Below are positions 6,000 to 8,300 of a DNA stretch of 8,300 nucleotides, one piece after another (within the stretch, counting starts at the first letter, position 1; each line of letters begins with the position of its first letter). A program made the position numbers and the translations under genes. The notes below the pieces were generated by a model, which searched no databases, was not told where the DNA came from, and was given only the letters and a program-made list of their open reading frames with translations. Origin of the DNA: an uncultured Collinsella sp. (lineage in GTDB: Bacteria; Actinomycetota; Coriobacteriia; Coriobacteriales; Coriobacteriaceae); contig URBS01000101.1 of assembly GCA_900546085.1 (NCBI GenBank), positions 1-8,300 on the forward strand, written 5' to 3'.

Positions 6000-7253
6000 C
6001 TAGTCCGCGAGCTTTTCCACCTGGTCGAGCATCTTGTCAAGCTTGGCCTTTGCCTCGGCCTTGACCTTCTGGGCTTCTTCGTGGGCCTTGGCCTTCTGGG
6101 CGGCCTTTTCCTCGGCTTCGGGATCGACGACGACCAGATTGGACGCGTCATGCTTAACTAACTTGAGTGCATGCTCGGGGCACACCTTGACGCAGGCTCC
6201 GCAGCCCAAACAATACGTGGACTCCAACGCAAAGCGGCCGCTTCCCACCAAATCGCAGGCGAACGTGGGACACACGTTGACGCACTCGCCGCACGACGTG
6301 CACTTGTCAAAATCGCACTCCGGCGTGCTCACCTGCATGTTCTGGGCAAGCTCGGGGTGGTTTTGCAGCGTCGAGAGTACCAGCTGGCGCCCGTGCGTAA
6401 GCGTGCGGCGACGTTTGGCCGTCGTGGTGCCGCACATGGTGTTGAGCGTACGCTCCAACTGAGTAATCTGATGGCGATGGGCTTTGAGCTTCTGCGTCAC
6501 CGAGGCCAGTGCCGCAGTCGCCGGGTTGAGTTTAGTCACGGTTAGGCCCGTGGTGCGGGCGATCTTTTCCATGTACTCCTTGCGCTCGTACTCGCGGCGC
6601 TTATGACATTTGAGGCTCTTGGGGTCGACCTCCAGGCCCATGCCCGTACCGGCCCACTCCTCGGCGGTGGCGATGGCCTCGCCCAGAATATCCTCGCCAC
6701 CGGTGTTGCGGCACTTATCGCACACGCCCAACGGCAGGTACACGCTCACGTTGGGATAGTCCGCCAGCACCGAGAACCAGGTCTCGGCCGTAATATCGCC
6801 CACGCAGGCGACGACGACCTCGTTTTCGCGCGGCATGCGCTTAAGGGCGCGCGTGCAGGTGACGTAGGCGGTCTCGTGGCTCGTAGCAGCAGAGACGATG
6901 TCGTCATACAGGTTTTTGGGCGCCAAGCGCGGCGAGATGATCGCCTCGGTCGGACAGGCAGCGGCGCACAGGCCGCACTTGCGACAGGAGTCGAGGATCT
7001 CGATGGCGTCTTCCTCGACCTCGATAGCGTTGACCGGGCACACGTCCATGCACGCGGTGCAGCCGCTCTTTTCGTTTTTGCAGGTCAGACACGGAATGGC
7101 GTTGCCACGCGGACGCTCCTTGTAGTCGGCAGGATTCCACTGCGGCGCCGACGGATCGAGCGCATCGGTCACGCCGCCAAGCGGGTTTTTAAGAAAGTCG
7201 AAACCCTTGCTGATCTCGATAATGTCATCAAATAGATCGTGTTCCTGCGCCAT
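6000..7253 (-). CDS. Multi-cluster [4Fe-4S] ferredoxin-like protein with charged helical tail
   Basis: This 417-residue protein is probably a cytoplasmic electron carrier or an electron-transfer subunit; no signal peptide or membrane helix is seen. A first dicluster block has Cys55, 58, 65, 68 and 72 (ending CP), then Cys90, 93, 96 and 100 as a perfect CxxCxxCxxxCP. A middle region (about 110-310) has scattered Cys133, 150, 178, 181, 216 and 274, including VCDKC, which recalls cysteine-rich electron-transfer domains but is not recognised. A second dicluster block has Cys318, 321, 324, 328 and Cys348, 351, 354, 358, both canonical. The last 40 residues are rich in Ala, Lys and Glu and should form a long helix or coiled coil. 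The ATG at 7253 follows GGAGGGG closely and is preferred to the one at 7283. No redox partner gene is adjacent, so its role is open. Confidence 0.88.
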   Translation of the reverse strand: MAQEHDLFDDIIEISKGFDFLKNPLGGVTDALDPSAPQWNPADYKERPRGNAIPCLTCKNEKSGCTACMDVCPVNAIEVEEDAIEILDSCRKCGLCAAACPTEAIISPRLAPKNLYDDIVSAATSHETAYVTCTRALKRMPRENEVVVACVGDITAETWFSVLADYPNVSVYLPLGVCDKCRNTGGEDILGEAIATAEEWAGTGMGLEVDPKSLKCHKRREYERKEYMEKIARTTGLTVTKLNPATAALASVTQKLKAHRHQITQLERTLNTMCGTTTAKRRRTLTHGRQLVLSTLQNHPELAQNMQVSTPECDFDKCTSCGECVNVCPTFACDLVGSGRFALESTYCLGCGACVKVCPEHALKLVKHDASNLVVVDPEAEEKAAQKAKAHEEAQKVKAEAKAKLDKMLDQVEKLAD

Positions 7254-7293
7254 GCGCGGCCCCTCCCTGAGCAGTGCAAACAAGCAAGAGATA

Positions 7294-7324
7294 ATGATAC
7301 GCTATCGGCCCGTGCCTCGGGCAA
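7294..7324 (-). promoter_or_regulatory. Possible promoter of the iron-sulfur protein gene
   Basis: On the minus strand TTGCCC (7324-7319) and TATCAT (7299-7294) have a long spacing of 19 bases. The spacer contains a small GCCC/GGGC inverted repeat. This is the best pair in the gap between gldA and this gene, but weak. Confidence 0.25.
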
Positions 7325-7344
7325 ATTACACGCGGAGCACCTTT

Positions 7345-7373
7345 GCGGCAAATAGCCTATGGCCTATCGCCGC
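7345..7373 (-). terminator. Hairpin downstream of gldA, possible terminator
   Basis: GCGGC (7345-7349) and GCCGC (7369-7373) enclose a second stem, TAGCC against GGCCTA with one bulged base, making a strong imperfect hairpin 32 to 60 bases after the gldA stop. There is no T-run on either strand, so it would be a non-canonical terminator or a message-stabilising stem. It also lies upstream of the iron-sulfur gene's promoter region. Confidence 0.3.
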
Positions 7374-7404
7374 CCCGATTGCACAAGGTCGATCAAGCGC
7401 CAAA

Positions 7405-8300
7405 CTATGCCTCGCGCATGAGCTCGACGAGCTTTTGCTTGGTCACCTTGGCCTGCTCGTTGGCCATATTGCGTTCGTTTCTAAAGGCCGCATCCGCAAC
7501 GCTCATCAGGTCGGCATCGGAAATCTCGCCAAGGCCCAGCTCCTCGAGCGTCGTCGGCAGACCGACGCGCTGACAAAACTCGAGCACCTGTTCAAGCTCG
7601 GGCGCACGCTCCAGACGAAGCTGGACCACCAGACCAAACGCCACGGCCTCGCCGTGCATGGCCTTGCACTCGGGCAGAATCGTCAGACCGTTGGCGATGG
7701 CATGCGCCAACGCCAAGCCACCGCTCTCAAAGCCAACGCCCGAAAGCAGGATGTTGCACTCGATCAGGCGCTCAACCGCCGGCGATGTACGCCCCTTTTT
7801 GAGATCGCGCTTGGCAGCGACGCCGCATTCCATAAGCGTATCGTAGCAGGCACGTGCCGCGACCAGTGCCAAGTGCCCCGGCGCGCCACCGTGCTCGTTC
7901 GCGCCGCGCGCCGCGGCGCACGAACGCGCCTCAAAGTACGTTGCCAGCGCGTCGCCCATACCGGCGACCGTCATGCGCAGTGGGGCCGCCGCGACCACGT
8001 TGGTATCGACCACGACCAGGTCTGGATTCTTCTCGAGCATCAGGTAACGGTCGAACGACCCATCCTCGTGATACAGCACCGAAATCGCGCTGCACGGACC
8101 GTCCATCGAAGCCGCCGTGGGGCATACGCACAACGGCAGCTCGGCATAAAACGCAACGGCCTTGGCGATATCGAGCATCTTGCCGCCGCCAATGCCCACC
8201 ACCATGTCGCAATACTCGGCCTGGGCTTCCTGAGCCATTCCGACAACGGCCCCTTCCGTACACGGACCGTTATAAATCTTAAAGAACGGCTCGCTTAGAT
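7405..8300 (-). CDS. gldA: Glycerol dehydrogenase, NAD-dependent (N-terminus outside window)
   Basis: The enzyme oxidises glycerol to dihydroxyacetone with NAD and belongs to the iron-containing alcohol dehydrogenase superfamily. The window shows 297 residues up to the TAG at 7405-7407; about 70 N-terminal residues lie beyond the right edge, and the frame stays open to base 8299. The visible part starts FFKIYNGPCTE, where E. coli GldA has its FNGEC segment, then VVGIGGGKMLDIAKA, which binds the NAD pyrophosphate. PTAASMDGPCSAISVLY follows, then the three metal ligands: Asp in GMGDALAT, His in LALAHAIANGL and His in CKAMHGEAVAFG (visible residues 116, 199 and 215). All are intact, so it should be active. 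The Met at 8238 is internal, not a start. It is upstream of the iron-sulfur gene in the same direction but separated by about 150 bases with a hairpin, so joint transcription is doubtful. Confidence 0.93.
   Translation of the reverse strand, partial: LSEPFFKIYNGPCTEGAVVGMAQEAQAEYCDMVVGIGGGKMLDIAKAVAFYAELPLCVCPTAASMDGPCSAISVLYHEDGSFDRYLMLEKNPDLVVVDTNVVAAAPLRMTVAGMGDALATYFEARSCAAARGANEHGGAPGHLALVAARACYDTLMECGVAAKRDLKKGRTSPAVERLIECNILLSGVGFESGGLALAHAIANGLTILPECKAMHGEAVAFGLVVQLRLERAPELEQVLEFCQRVGLPTTLEELGLGEISDADLMSVADAAFRNERNMANEQAKVTKQKLVELMREA

Noticed and set aside
6603..7235. A 210-codon plus-strand frame opposite the iron-sulfur gene.
   Set aside because: The minus strand carries canonical CxxCxxCxxxCP groups in order, so this frame is a shadow.
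7207..8298. A 363-codon open frame on the plus strand opposite gldA and the start of the iron-sulfur gene.
   Set aside because: It crosses two well-supported minus-strand genes and the gap between them, and shows no domain of its own.

Overview
The window looks like a chromosomal segment of a high-GC anaerobe, most likely an actinobacterium of the class Coriobacteriia, close to Collinsella. This rests on GC-rich third codon positions, strong purine-rich ribosome binding sites, and a mix of housekeeping genes with anaerobic metabolism genes (a multi-cluster ferredoxin-like protein and a glycerol dehydrogenase). It is an inference from style; no phylogenetic marker was compared.

Left part (1-2384): the C-terminal end of a SAM-dependent methyltransferase runs rightward out of the window edge. 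It is followed after 9 bases by a 38-codon reading frame with no recognised family. Facing them is guaA (GMP synthase), read leftward from 2116. guaA diverges from ansA (type I L-asparaginase, 2385-3398, rightward), and the 268-base gap holds a plausible ansA promoter, a pair of direct repeats and a hairpin in the guaA leader.

Middle part (3399-4404): a 321-base gene-free gap separates the converging ansA and a small Cro/CI-type regulator gene (3720-3938, leftward). The gap contains two copies of a motif of about 45 bases, one on each strand, each lying just downstream of the converging gene on that strand. The regulator gene diverges from a 129-codon gene (4015-4404) whose C-terminal half resembles a Cof-type HAD phosphatase that has lost its metal-binding motif. 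A perfect 24-bp palindrome with overlapping -10 sequences on both strands lies between them. This looks like an autoregulated two-gene module and is the least ordinary part of the window.

Right part (4414-8300): all genes read leftward. ychF (a translation-associated ATPase/GTPase of the Obg/YchF family) is followed after 11 bases by a three-helix DUF1648 membrane protein. Upstream are a 417-residue cytoplasmic iron-sulfur protein, with cysteine groups for about four [4Fe-4S] clusters and a charged helical tail, and then gldA (glycerol dehydrogenase), whose N-terminus lies past the right edge. Apart from the ychF pair, these genes look separately transcribed. They do not form an obvious pathway; the region is mostly core metabolism with one small regulatory module inserted.
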